The position numbers were made by a program, and so were the translations under genes. 64,000 nt of DNA, from positions 560,001-624,000 of the forward strand of contig WPIO01000043.1 in the NCBI GenBank assembly GCA_009760855.2, written 5' to 3'. A model generated the notes under the pieces. The model saw only the letters and a program-made list of their open reading frames with translations. It had not been told where the DNA came from and ran no database searches. Source of the stretch: Cristatella mucedo. Its lineage: Eukaryota > Bryozoa > Phylactolaemata > Cristatellidae. Each line of letters opens with the position of its first letter. The first letter of the stretch is position 1. Positions 11,493-22,997 of the stretch are shown here, piece after piece.

Positions 11493-12094
11493 AAACAATA
11501 TAAAGCTAGTGTCCTCTGAATTGTTAGATGGGCATGACCTAAAAACTGGTCAAGTTCTGCAAGATGCTCACCTTCAGCAAGGATTCACTGAACTGTTCTT
11601 TACTGAGCACACAAGTCTGGCTGTACTGTAACATTCTCTCCATACATTTACAACTGGCACTTTGGCATCATTGACAATGGCTACTTGAGATTTGACCCAA
11701 GAACAGTAACGAGGAGTACCAATCAACTAGTTTACTCGATCGGCCATGGCCTTAAAACAGCTAGCCATGCACAGACGGCTACCCCACAGCCTCAATCATG
11801 GTGCTTCACGAATGACAGAACAGGGATAGTATACTCTCCCTGGTGCAACGATATGTGACAGCAGATCTCAGAAGCATTAGCTTACTCTTTACTTGCACTT
11901 TACAGGATAATTTTTTTAAATATACTTTACAAAGCACGCTTGTAGAGTAAGAAATATCGTCTTTGGTTCTATAATTTTATACTGGAAAATAATTTTATGT
12001 ATTACTGATAACATACACGATTGCAAGCCTAATCGAACAACGGGAAAGTGTTCATGATAAGAACAAATGCGGTGAATAACTTATGGGGTCTTGG
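11493..12094. other. No gene seen
   Basis: Unique AT-rich sequence with nothing recognisable. Confidence 0.5.
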
Positions 12095-12230
12095 CTCACT
12101 CTTTAATTCCGTCAAACCAAAGAAGTCGTGACGTCAAACCGTAGCTTGTCTCAGGCTTTGGGAGCTTACAAAGTGGAGGCGCTATAGTCAAATAATCTAA
12201 AGTTCTGTTGAGGCACAGCTAAATGACAAG
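12095..12230 (-). mobile_element. LINE fragment (LINE-A/LINE-C type)
   Basis: 'GTCGTGACGTCAAACCGTAG' and 'CAGGCTTTGGGAGCTTACAA' match the antisense ORF-end block of LINE-A ('GTCGTGACGTCAGTTGG', 'AGGCTTTGGGAGCATACG'). The hairpin and tail are absent. Homology ends at 'GAGGCACAGCTAAATGACAAG', just before the C/T-rich block. Confidence 0.6.
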
Positions 12231-12282
12231 ACGTTCTCGCCTCTCTCGACCTATCTCTGTGTCTCCCGTTCCTCCTCTTGCC

Positions 12283-12425
12283 TCACTCTTTCTTCCTGTC
12301 TCTCAATCACTCAGTCTACCTGTCTCCCTCCCTCTCTCTCTTCCACTCCGAGGAAAAATAGAGAAATATATCCATTTTAATCCGAGTAAATATGTTCATT
12401 TATTTATTAATATTTGTATTAATAT
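12283..12425 (+). repeat. Duplicated block, copy 1
   Basis: It begins CTTTCTTCCTGTCTCTCAAT and ends in TTTATTAATATTTGTATTA. The same order of motifs recurs at 12708-12845 with about 75-80% identity by eye. The pyrimidine-rich first half gives false Ser/Leu/Pro-rich reading frames. Confidence 0.7.
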
Positions 12426-12628
12426 AGATAGATTTATATATTATATAGATTTGTATTACTAATAATTATTGTATACCTTCTTTATCACCTAATCTCTGAA
12501 TTTCTTTCATGTTATTAAAAACTAATAAATAGTGCATTTGCATTTTTTGCTAAGTCTTTAATTGCCTCTATCATAGACAGTGGTCCGTGATTCGACCCTA
12601 TCATAGGCCACTTCCAGCACAAGGAAAG

Positions 12629-12630
<2 letters not shown>

Positions 12631-12696
<66 letters not shown>
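12631..12696. repeat. (AT)33 microsatellite
   Basis: Sixty-six bases of pure alternating AT lie between the two copies of the duplicated block. It is likely to form cruciforms. Confidence 0.98.
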
Positions 12697-12698
<2 letters not shown>

Positions 12699-12707
12699 TA
12701 TGTATGT

Positions 12708-12845
12708 CTGTTTTCTTCCTGTTTCTCAATCACTCACTCAATCTGTCCCCCTCCCTCTATCCCTGAGAAAAATACAGACATATGTCCATGTCAATACGAG
12801 TATATATGTTAACTTATGCATTTATATTTGTATTACTAAATGTAT
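12708..12845 (+). repeat. Duplicated block, copy 2
   Basis: 'TTTTCTTCCTGTTTCTCAAT', 'CCCTGAGAAAAATACAGACA' and 'TTTATATTTGTATTACTAAA' correspond in order to copy 1. Unlike copy 1, it runs into a TA/TG microsatellite. Confidence 0.7.
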
Positions 12846-12857
12846 GTATATATATAC

Positions 12858-12859
12858 AG

Positions 12860-12936
<77 letters not shown>

Positions 12937-12953
12937 GCGTGTGTGCGTGTCTG
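12858..12953. repeat. (TA)n(TG)n compound microsatellite
   Basis: A short TA run is followed by about 28 pure TG units, then an imperfect part with GCGTGTGCGTGTG. The long Val/Cys and His/Thr frames across it are artefacts of the repeat. Confidence 0.97.
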
Positions 12954-13104
12954 TTGAAAGGGCAATGTTGTCTTACTATCTCTTCGACTCCCAGCTCTCT
13001 TTATCAATCCGATTCCATCTTCAATTTTCTTTCTATTACTTCACACTTCTGCCTATCTCTACTTTTACTATCTCTTCACTATATGTTTCTATTGAAACCC
13101 CCGC

Positions 13105-13665
13105 AGAGCCTCTGCTGGTAGATGAGCGAGCTGCGGCTGCGGGCTCGCAGTGACCGAGTGCCAATCCGTCGAGCTGCAGAGCAGCTGCGACTCGCCAAAG
13201 GCTGACGGAAGTAAAAGAAAGCACTTCGGTAGTCCGTCGACCCGTGCTGACGCTGGCCTCTCTTTCTCCTCTCCCGCGAAGCGGCCGACTCGGAAGCGCA
13301 GCCAGCAGCCCAGCCGCTCGGTCCGCCCGAGGTCAGTGAGCAACCAGTACAGCTCAGCGGGCTAAGCTCGCCGCTTATCTGTGCCGTTTCAAAAAATACA
13401 TTTTCACATTTCGCGTGTGCGAAACGTGTTTGTGGCGGCTGCCCTCCCCAGGTCGCGCGCGCTCGCGCCAGCCTGCTCTCTAGCGTGCATTAGCTTGCGG
13501 GGGTCGGCGTCGGCTCAGGGATCGGAAGGCGAGCGGGTGAAAGCGTTCGCCGTTTGCGAACGATGCCACGAACCCCTTCACAAGATGTGAAAAGATAGTA
13601 GGTGAGCGTCGCGACGAACAGTGGTCAAGGGTCACTCTGCCCTCGCACAATGCACGCGGAAGAAG
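13105..13665 (+). other. CpG-rich patch, possible exon or promoter
   Basis: GC and CpG content jump compared with the flanks ('GGTCGCGCGCGCTCGCGCC' at 13451). A pyrimidine-rich tract ending CCCCCGCAG (about 13096-13104) could be a splice acceptor. A Ser/Arg/Lys-rich frame is open from 13126 to 13365 ('SFSSPAKRPTRKRSQQPSR'), with a donor-like GAG|GTCAGT near 13330. I recognise no domain. It may instead be a CpG-island promoter or 5' UTR. No TATA box or transcription start can be fixed. Confidence 0.3.
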
Positions 13666-13787
13666 AGCAGCACGTCCGCTCGTGGCGGAGGGCAGTAGGG
13701 AAAGACGATGCAGCTTGGATACGACGTTTCGGCAGTGTGGACATTCGAAAAATTCCTCCACCCAATCCGTGAATCGGGCTAGGCCGC

Positions 13788-14326
13788 TAAAGCCTGGTTT
13801 ATAAGGCGAGTCTTGCTTCCTACCTACTCGAGTCTTACTTCGGTCTTCCGGTTTGTAGGAGGTTAAGACGGCAGTGTTGTGTCAATTCATGCTTCCAACA
13901 CGCCCATTGAGCGTTTATGGGATAGCTTCAGTATTTCTCGACGGTCACGCTTCGTTAAAGTAATTTTCGGAAGAATAAAACCTGCCCACTAGAATCTGTA
14001 TATCTCGCCGCCTCAAAATTTGGTTTTAAACTCTGATCTGAGAGTGTACCATAAACAGGGACTCGCATGAAAAGCGTCGATTGCTTCGCTCGTCCAGCCG
14101 GCTACCGCTGCTTGCGCAGCTACGCGTGCGTAGGCGTGGCCTAAACGGCGTCTGTGATTGGTCATTTGCTAAGGCTAGGCTGTACAAGTGGAACCGGGTT
14201 TGGCTGCTGAGTCTTCAACCGCCATGTCTTGCCTAAGTCTTGGACCCCGCCGTATTTGTGACGTATACACTAAACCAAATACTCGAGTTTTTAGGAAGCA
14301 ATACTAGCCGTCTAAATCAGGCTTAA
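13788..14326. mobile_element. Candidate MITE with ~50-bp inverted termini
   Basis: The first ~50 bases (13788-13838) and the reverse complement of the last ~50 (14277-14326) match over GCCTGRTTTA, then GCTTCCTA and ACTCGAGT, in the same order and spacing with several mismatches. The right end is bordered by TTAA (14323-14326). At the left the equivalent bases are TAAA, one change from TTAA. The ~540-bp length and lack of coding sequence fit a non-autonomous DNA transposon. TTAA would suggest a piggyBac-type mover. Confidence 0.7.
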
Positions 14327-14804
14327 GGAGCCAGGTGCCGGCGCCCAGAACGCCGACTGGGAGGCATAGGTAGGCTGGACGACCCTGTGGCGATGTCACG
14401 CCCACAAACTGTAGGGGGTCGTGTAAATACGGCTTAAAAAACGAGAAATCTTTGAGCTTCTTTGAAATCTCGTGATCGTTTTAATTTAAAAACACATTAG
14501 TGGTGAGACACGCGAAGTAGGTGGAAGCAAGCGAGATGCTCTGCAAGCATGCGTGGACCTATGAAGACGGCCCAATCCGCCCACAACTTTGTCCTTGAAC
14601 TTGTTGTGGGCGGTTGAGCCGCACGTGGGCAGCTGGGATCCGTGGGCGTCGTTCGTTGAGCTAGAAAGGAGAGGGTGAGTGCTTGTTGACAAAATGCCAT
14701 ATCATAGCTTCTGTGCATGGCGTATGTAGCCTGGATCATGTAAGGCTTTACCGGCTTTTCCTTGGAAGGGGCCATCTGTATATGACGGGTGAATCACAGC
14801 TACT

Positions 14805-15455
14805 GTTTATAATTCCCTTTTGGCTGAGCTACCAAAGAAAGCTACTAGGCAACTGCAGCTGACTATGAGTATGGCTGCAAGGCTAGCCTTAAAGTCCCAG
14901 CGGTTTGAGCACGTTTCTCCTTTGTTAAAAGAGCTAGGATGGATGCCGCTTGAGCAACAGATACAGGGCAAAGTTCATACGCTGACCCACAAGGCCCACT
15001 ACGGCTTGGCTCCTTCGTACTTAGCTGAACTGCTGCACCAGTTTCAGCCTGTTCGCGCCCTCATGTCCTGTGTGGACAATAAATAAGCTTTTCCATTCCT
15101 CCGCTTAAAGAACGTTGGCGACAGAAGCTTTAGCTCTGTAGGTCCTAGGCTGTGGAACTCGCTTCCACAATTCTTACGCAACGACAACTACTCTCCTGCT
15201 GCCAACTTTGGCTCATCCTTTTCAGCGGTCCTGAGCTGCTACTGCCATGCTACTCACTACCTCAACTGCTCTTCGGACGCTGCTATGCTTCCCACTTTCT
15301 CTTTGTTGCGTGAGACGAAGTCTGTTGGCTATTGAATGCGTACCGAAAGCCGCTTAGGCTGTGAGTGCGCAATACAAAACTATCCTGCGTAACACCCACA
15401 TAGTCTTTATGACTTTGTGGAGTTACAGACGGAGATACATTACAGTGCATTACTG
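14805..15455 (+). mobile_element. LINE-B copy, ORF end and 3' UTR
   Basis: This is a second CR1-like LINE. The frame at 14820-15086 gives LPKKATRQLQLTMSMAARL, 'FEHVSPLLKELGWMPLEQQI' and THKAHYGLAPSYLAELL, the usual C-terminal blocks with different residues from LINE-A. The 3' UTR (TGTGAGTGCGCAATACAAAA...AACACCCACATAGTCTTTATG) matches 16870-16950 (reversed) and 38030-38110. The tail turns into TTACA-like repeats (ACATTACAGTGCATTAC) rather than ATT. Confidence 0.85.
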
Positions 15456-15834
15456 TTTTTAAATCAATCCTCTTGTGTGTCCCCTCCTTTTACTGATAGG
15501 GCGTTTTTCTAGTGCAATTTTCCTTATGCTTCTCATTAATTAGCAAAGGGCTCGGTAGATGCCGCATTTTCTACGAGTGCCTGCAGCTGCTGCGTGTCAG
15601 GCTAATCCTTCAGTTTTAAGAATTGTCGTCCTCACCTTGTTCGTTCTAGAAACCAGGGTCAATCCATTTGGGTTTACCCAGAGAATCATAGCTGTAGCAA
15701 ACTCTTCGTGGTCTCTTTCCATCGTTTGTCAGAGCCACTGCACATGTAATGCTGGAGCGGCGGAAGACACTCCGAAGATAGCTGAGCGCAGTGAGTTCCC
15801 GGTGTCAGGTTAGCTCGGTGCTGGTCCGCAAGCT
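15456..15834. other. No gene seen
   Basis: Unique sequence between LINE-B and the next LINE-A relic. Nothing recognisable. Confidence 0.45.
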
Positions 15835-16290
15835 AGGGCTAGCCTTGTCTGTCGAAACTGTTGTGGCTGCCCTACGAACCACTTCTTACTGACCTGTACT
15901 GGCAATCAATCGCTCAGCATGTTGAATTAGTGCTGGTGTGCTCAACTTTGCAGTGCTTCATTCTCGTGTTTCTGTGTGGACATCCTGAATGCTTTCAAAT
16001 TGGATTTTCCATGGTAGTCCCCATGGGCCCTCTTATATCGACTCGTTTAGCTGCTGCTCCTCTAATTGACCACAAATCCTTTGGAGACTATGTCGTCAGT
16101 ACTAATGTTCTCAAGGCCTGAAACTGAATGCCGACTGGTGTCATGGAGCATGCTTGACTCGATCAATTGTCCGATGAGATCTTGTGCCTGCTGATGATGG
16201 TTGATTTTATCACCAATCTCTTAACATGATTATATTCCACCGGATTGAAAATCCCTTGAAAGAGATTCTATTCTCTTTGCGGGCACAACG
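15835..16290 (+). mobile_element. LINE-A copy, strongly decayed
   Basis: 'AGGGCTAGCCTTGTCTGTCG', 'CTTACTGACCTGTACTGGCA', then 'AAATCCTTTGGAGACTATG' follow the LINE-A ORF-end order. The hairpin is reduced to CCTTGAAAGAGATTCTATTC near 16255. There is no ATT tail. Confidence 0.7.
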
Positions 16291-16529
16291 TAGCAAGATT
16301 CAGTTTGAGTCAGCACGAGGGAGAAAAGAGAGACTGAGACAGTGTCACGAATAGAGACAGGTATACTGATAAAAGGTGGCAGATGAGATACTAGGTGAAT
16401 ATATTTAGAGAGAGACTGACAAGAGACAGGTGGAAAGTGTGAGATAAATCAAGGAGAGCCAGTAAAAAGCCGAGTGGGAATGAGAGGAAAGATAACTGCA
16501 GAGGAGAGAATGAGAGATGGACATTGAAA

Positions 16530-16558
16530 TGAAGAGAGAGAGAGAGAGAGAGAGAGGG
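16530..16558. repeat. (GA)n microsatellite
   Basis: About 13 GA units sit inside a longer purine-rich stretch (16310-16620) with many GAGA motifs. Confidence 0.9.
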
Positions 16559-16611
16559 AGGTGGAGAGCCAGGCAACAGATGGCGACAGAAAAGAAAAAT
16601 TATGAAAGAAC

Positions 16612-16828
16612 AGGTAATAATAATTATAACAATAATACACTTGGTAGAGCACCCTCGGAGAACTCAAACTCTTTCTAGGCACTTTACATTGGCTAAAAAG
16701 GAAACACGATCGAGTGGTGAGTGGTATCACGCTTGATAAATAGCAAGAATAACATGGTTAGGGTTGGCATGCACAGGGCCAGCATGCAAATGTGGTTAGT
16801 GGCAGCATGCAACAGTGTCAGCACACAT
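16612..16828 (-). mobile_element. LINE-A copy, 3' end (left part of a split copy)
   Basis: Contains the tail (TAATAATAATTATAACAATAA), the hairpin (GAGCACCCTCGGAGAACTC...TTTCTAGGCACTTTACA) and the 3' UTR up to GCAACAGTGTCAGCACACAT. LINE-B sequence then interrupts it. The rest of the same copy resumes at 17139 with TAAGCACATAAAGGACGAAT, the next bases of the LINE-A 3' UTR. Confidence 0.88.
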
Positions 16829-17138
16829 GTAATGTAATGTAATGTAATGTAATATAATGTAATGTAATTTATCTCTGTCTGTAACTCCACAAAGTCATAA
16901 AGACCATGTGGGTGTTACGCAGGATAGTTTTGTATTGCGCACTCACAGCCTAAGCGGCTTTCGGTTCGCATTCAATAGCCAACAGACTTCGTCTCACGAA
17001 ACAAAGAGAAAGTGGGAAGCCTAGCAGAGTCAGGAGAGCAGTTGAGGTAGTGATTAGCATGGAAGTAGCAGCTCAGGACCGCTGAAAAGGATGAGCCATA
17101 GTCGGCAGCAGGAGAGTAGTCGTCGTTTCGTAAGAAGA
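16829..17138 (-). mobile_element. LINE-B 3' end inserted into LINE-A
   Basis: It opens (on the plus strand) with the repeating pentamer GTAAT/TAATG, the LINE-B tail seen in reverse, then CTGTAACTCCACAAAGTCAT and the reversed 3' UTR and ORF end as far as 'CTCCTGCTGCCGACTATGG'. It is 5'-truncated at about 300 bp. It splits the LINE-A copy cleanly, so LINE-B moved after that LINE-A copy had landed. Confidence 0.88.
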
Positions 17139-18413
17139 TATAAGCACATAAAGGACGAATCACAGGGACCCACTAAATGCTGTCATTAACAGGTGCGTTT
17201 TTAATTTCTTTTTAAATGTGGTCAAGTCAGGAGGTGTCGCGATGGAAGTCGGGAGTGGGTTCCAGGCTTTGGGAGCATGCTAATAAAATAAAGGCACGAT
17301 CTTCTAAGGATTTGAGGTTCATAGGAGGTGTGGCTAAAGGATTAGATTTAGAAAAGTGGATGGTACTGTGCTTAGCCTGGTGGGGGAGTAGGTATGAGTG
17401 GTGTGATGTTACAACTTCGCCGCTCGCGACAGACAAACCTGCCTACAGAGCTTTGCACCAGCTGTAAGCACCTGATTGCACAGGCCGTTAGACTAGCAAG
17501 CAATGAGTTGCAGAAGTCGATACCGGATTCCACAAATGCATGGACCAATTTTGATGTAGTATTCCTGTCTAAGCAAGCCCGAATTGTAGCACTTTAGTTA
17601 TGTAGCAGAAGTGGGCAGACTTGATTGTGAGCTGAAGTGGTCGTTTAATGAAAGGTCACTTTGTAACAGGACACCTAGATTTCGTGCAGATTTAACAACA
17701 GATATGCTGGCAAAGCTGATTTTGAGCATTAGGTTTTCCAACTTCTAAATCACACTTAGTTTGCCAATAACTAGTAGGTTGGTTATATCACCATTCAATT
17801 TAAGAAAATTTGCTGCCATCTATGTGCAAATGTCATCAATACATGCATCAAGGGAGTTGGGACAATTCGATGTGCTGAAGGCCTTGGAGGTATCAAAGGT
17901 ACAACTGAGTGTCATCTTACATCTGCATAGAAGTGAAAGCATAGGCTGTGCCTGGCAATCCCATCGGTAAAAGGGAGAGTATAAACCATGAAAAGAACCG
18001 GACCCAGCACCGAGTTCTGAGGTACCCCATGCTTAAGTGGTTTGACGAATAATCTTTGTCAGTTCACATCAATATCTGTAGTCTCACACTGAGATATGAC
18101 CTGAACCATTCCAGAGCAGTGCCAGTGATGCTCAGGTGAGATGAGAGGTGCTCGAGAAGGACCAGGTGATCTAAGTATCTAAAGCTACCAAGAGATTGAA
18201 CAAAACACGCAAAGATACTAAATTTAAGTCTGCATTCTTGAGAAGGTCGCTATTCACCCGAAGCAATTCTGACTCTGTGGAGTAATTAGCTCTAAAGCCA
18301 GGCTGGAACTTGCTAGCTAGGTTTGAAGTTTTGATTTATGAGTTCAACTGGTCTGTCACGACTCGTTTCAGTGTCATTGATAGGAACTGTGGAAGCAAAT
18401 ACCTATCCCTGAA
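17139..18413 (-). mobile_element. LINE-A copy, remainder (right part of split copy)
   Basis: Continues the copy begun at 16612: 3' UTR, ORF end, then RT region blocks in reverse, as far as GAGTTCAACTGGTCTGTCACGACTCG in pieces near 18340-18366. The sequence is about as diverged as the copy at 8060. Many stops occur; there is no intact ORF. Confidence 0.88.
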
Positions 18414-18660
18414 CTAATAATAATAAAAAAACACTTGATAAAGCGCCCGCAGAGAACTCAATCGCTTTCTAGGCGGTTTACATTTGCTGCAAAGGAAACA
18501 CGATTGAATGGTGAGTGGAAAATATCATGCTTGATAAACAACAGGAATAACATGTTTAAAGGTGACAAGCACAGGGTCAGCATGCAAGTGTGGTTAGTGG
18601 GAGCATGCAACAATGCCAGCACGCATAAGCAAATGAAGGACGAATCACATGAACCTGCCT
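18414..18660 (-). mobile_element. LINE-A 3' end fragment
   Basis: Tail (TAATAATAATAAAAAAACAC), hairpin with a changed stem (GCGCCCGCAGAGAACTC) and 3' UTR to 'GACGAATCACATGAACC'. It is joined directly to the 5' edge of the previous copy. It is truncated after about 250 bp. Confidence 0.88.
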
Positions 18661-18847
18661 ACCCTTCAAAGTCTGCTCGGCTAGCACAACTCCTGCAGCG
18701 GCTGCATTTAATCTGGGTAACCTGACCGAATGTGTTGCCGCAGAGGACAGACCGCAGAAGCTTATGGCCTCTATGCCTGACCAGACAAGAGAGGTCACAG
18801 AGAATCACGGTTGAACTTGGTCACACTAAATGCATACATACCACCAA

Positions 18848-18935
18848 CATTAGCAAATGTGAAGCACCTGGAAAGAGATTGAGTTTTCTGAAGGTGCTTT
18901 ATCAAGCGTTTTGTTATTATTAGTAGTAGTAGTTG
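18848..18935 (+). mobile_element. LINE-A solo tail
   Basis: Only AGCAAATGTGAAGCACCTGG, the hairpin and a TTATTATTAGTAGTAG tail are present. It faces the minus-strand LINE-A end at 18414, so two tails point at a ~190-bp unique piece (18660-18848). Confidence 0.85.
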
Positions 18936-18999
18936 TTGTATATGCATTTTTTGGGGGCTATAAATCTGTAAATAAAAATGTTCTCGTGCTGTATACAAG

Positions 19000-19358
19000 C
19001 CGACCACATCAGCTCCACTATCGAGTGTACCTAAAATCAGCAACATAAAGTCGGGCCTTTTTTAGACCAGAACATCATATCTAAGTTTTTTCATGTTGTC
19101 TTTTGTAACTCACTGCTTGAAGGTCGTCTGGCCTGTGCAATCAGGCACTTACAGTTAATGAAAAACTCGGTAGCTAGGCTGTTTCTCATTTACTTTGCAG
19201 TTGCCACGTTACGCCTTGTCTGGCCGCCCTGCACTGGCTACCTATCAAGCAGTATATTACCTTATGTTAGATTACCTCATTCTCTTGTTCCAGTTTACTT
19301 ATCCAAACTACTCCCTAACCAGGCTATGTATCCTATCATCTGCTCTTCTGAATCAGAC
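19000..19358 (+). mobile_element. LINE-A relic
   Basis: 'GACCACATCAGCTCCACTAT', 'TTTGTAACTCACTGCTTGAA' and 'GTAGCTAGGCTGTTTCTC' match RT-region and ORF-end blocks in order. It is interrupted at about 19360 by SINE1. Confidence 0.72.
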
Positions 19359-19359
19359 C

Positions 19360-19488
19360 TTGGTCCCGAGGTCTTGGGTTCGAATCCTGCTGTGGGAAAT
19401 CCTTTACTGCCACTGCAAGCAGTGGTGATAGCCATAAAGGCTCTTCTGTCGCTAAGCAAAAGAGGCTTTTGAATCAGCTAGTATTTTG
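19360..19488 (+). mobile_element. SINE1 copy, lacking the A-box side
   Basis: It starts CCTTGGTCCCGAGGTC, then the B box GGTTCGAATCC, then the SINE1 body CACTGCAAGCAGTGGTGATA...AAAGGCTCTTCTGTCGCT and the end 'AATCAGCTAG'. The A box is missing, so the copy is 5'-truncated. Confidence 0.85.
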
Positions 19489-20172
19489 CTACGAGATGCT
19501 CTGAGCTTCCGACTGGGGCCTCGTAGCATAGGACACGAAAACAATGGTCGCCTAGCATTGTACTGTACTGTACGAATAAATCAGAGCTTGGCTCTCCACT
19601 GCACGTCTACGGGAGACAGAAGGTGTGAATCCCCTGCTGCTTGTGCAAGCACCTAAAACTTCGGGGGGGGGGAGTGGTTGGGAATAAGGAAGGACCTCTA
19701 AAAACCACTTCAACCCTTATTTGCACTCAATCGGTGTCCTGTTAACTTTCTGTGCACTCGTGAGAGTAATTAGCCGATTCAGGCAGCCCACAGCAATAAT
19801 TCGGGTCCTTCAATATATCTTCTGCCCAGGTTGCCACCAGCTGTCTGCCGGTGTGGACAAGGGCTCGGTGCAAAACAATGGAGGGTACCGGGACTAAAAG
19901 TATGCAGGCCGAGCTGGGAGCTAGGATCTGTCCGTTGTGCGTAGACTTTGCAAGGGAGCGAGGGTTGGCTCGTTTGCCAGCGTAGTGCTTGGCGGTGGTG
20001 ACGGTGAGACTTGTCGATCGGTCTTCTGCTGTCCAGCTTGCCGACGAGTCTCTCCGGAGAGCTGGCACAGCATTCTTCCCATCACAGCCTCCTCCTGTGT
20101 ACTCTTCGCGTTATTTCCTAGCGTTACGGCTAACGTGCACTCTTCCAAGCAAATCCAATCTCGCGGTACTTG
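19489..20172. other. No gene seen
   Basis: Mostly unique sequence, with a G9 tract at about 19664. Overlapping frames on both strands at 19742-20255 are alternative readings of the same GC-rich bases and show no motifs. Confidence 0.45.
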
Positions 20173-20174
20173 TA

Positions 20175-21016
20175 CAGTCGTCCCTCGCTACTTCAGCTTT
20201 CGAGGCTTCACTCTATCACGGTTTTTTAAATACGTGTATATACATTAAAAATTGATCGAGATAGTGAAAATGATGCAGTGAGCGCTCGTTTGTCTGAGTA
20301 AATTATACAGCCCCTATATAACAATTAAAATTACTGTATGTATGGAACGTGGAAGAGGACGACGGTGCACCTGCTGAAGATACTGCACCACCTAAAGACT
20401 CTCCAACTGAAGTCGGGCCTTCAGAGGAGCAGTAACCTTGCTCTTCTTTGCTGCGCACTGTACATCTTACTTGCTTCCTCACCAAGCGCACTGTTTTCTT
20501 AGCCTGGCGTTTGTGCGTAAGAGTTGAGTGTGTGCAATTAAATGTACAATAATAACAATGCGATGTTTGTAACGTCTAATGTGTCTATGTTCTCTTATTT
20601 TGTCCAATATATTTGGTAATACGAGTGTAATGGTGATTAAATGGGTGTTATTTTCTATCCGGAGATCTCTAATAATGTTAAAAACCATATTTAAAGGGTC
20701 ACCAACAGGTCCTCTATGCTCTAACTACGAAAATTTCCGATTTATAAATAAAGAATCAATCCTACTTTGCCGAAATTCAGCTATCGTGGTAGAGTCTTGA
20801 ACGGATTAAATAATAAATAAATAAATCCTAGCTGATTAAACAGCCTCTTTTTGTATAGCGACAGAAGAGCCTTTATGGCTATCACCACCGCTTGCAGTGG
20901 CGATAAAGAATCGCCCACCGCAGGAATCGAACCCACGACCTCGGTACCGAGGTCGTGAAAGCAACCGCCTTACCTAGTGTGCCATCACGGCAACCCGGAT
21001 AAACGAGGGTCGACTG
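20175..21016. mobile_element. Candidate pogo/Tigger-like element
   Basis: The left end is CAGTCGTCCCTCGCTA, followed by CTTCACTCTATCACGG, a layout typical of pogo/Tigger termini. The right end, reversed, reads CAGTCGACCCTCGTTTA. Each is flanked by TA (20173-20174 and 21017-21018), the target choice of Tc1/mariner/pogo elements. The inner parts of the two ends differ, and there is no transposase frame, so it is non-autonomous at best. A SINE1 (20808-20992) sits just inside the right end. The two ends could come from different elements. Confidence 0.55.
20808..20992 (-). mobile_element. SINE1 copy, full length
   Basis: Read on the minus strand: GCCGTGATGGCACACTAGG with the A-box-like TGGCACACTAGG, a perfect short inverted piece CGACCTCGGTACCGAGGTCG, the B box GGTTCGATTCC, the body with CACTGCAAGCGGTGGTGATA, then 'CAGCTAGGATTTATTTATT'. 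The (ATTT)n tail distinguishes it from SINE2. Copies at 23458, 28000, 30592, 45001 and 53005 confirm the family. Confidence 0.92.
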
Positions 21017-21018
21017 TA

Positions 21019-22398
<1,380 letters not shown>

Positions 22399-22707
22399 CA
22401 ACCTAATTGGCTGCTCTATGCATAAGGCTGTTGATTCACCCCGAGTTTTAGACCCAATCACTGCAAAGGCAAGTCTGCATTGATATAGCCCTCACCGGGC
22501 TAGGCAGCTTTATGCATTTGTCTGAATTAGTGACTGGCACTCTGCAGTGCTGGGCTCATTTTCTTTGTTTGCCCCAAACAGCATTTGGAGTCACTCTGTG
22601 CTCACGATGAGCCATTTAGCAGCCGGCTGCTGCCGACAATGGGCGAGACAGACAGGCAGTGATGAGGTAGGCATTATTATTATTAGGTTAATAACCGAAG
22701 TTAATCC

Positions 22708-22709
<2 letters not shown>

Positions 22710-22775
<66 letters not shown>

Positions 22776-22860
22776 TCTCTCTCTCCCCCTTCCTCACACT
22801 CTCCTCTATTGCTCTCTCTCACCCTCCTCTCTCTTCTCTCTCCCTCTCTCACCGCTTGTG
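22710..22860. repeat. (CA)n followed by a C/T-rich simple region
   Basis: About 30 pure CA units (22710-22770), then imperfect CTCTCT/CCCT sequence to about 22855. It is preceded by ATTATTATTATTAGG (22674), which may be the remains of a retroelement tail. Confidence 0.95.
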
Positions 22861-22997
22861 CTTGCAGTGTCTTCATTATGCTGCTGGCAGTATGTTAAAT
22901 TTATTGTAGCATACCCCTTTTTATAGACTTCCTTGAAACTAGTATAAAATTAGTAAACAGTCGGTACTTGTTCTTGTGAGAGTGGTGATGGGAATTG

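Noticed and set aside
12700-13153. Cys/Val-rich and His/Thr-rich frames across the TG array
   Set aside because: These are translations of the microsatellite. The same kind appears at 28496-28792, 35626-35923 and 22547-22909.
16829-16870. CRISPR-like or satellite array from the repeated GTAAT words
   Set aside because: It is the pentamer tail of a LINE-B copy, only about 40 bases long. CRISPR arrays are not expected in a eukaryotic nuclear genome.
20930-20960. Palindrome CGACCTCGGTACCGAGGTCG as a stand-alone regulatory site
   Set aside because: It is part of SINE1, present in several copies, between the A and B boxes.
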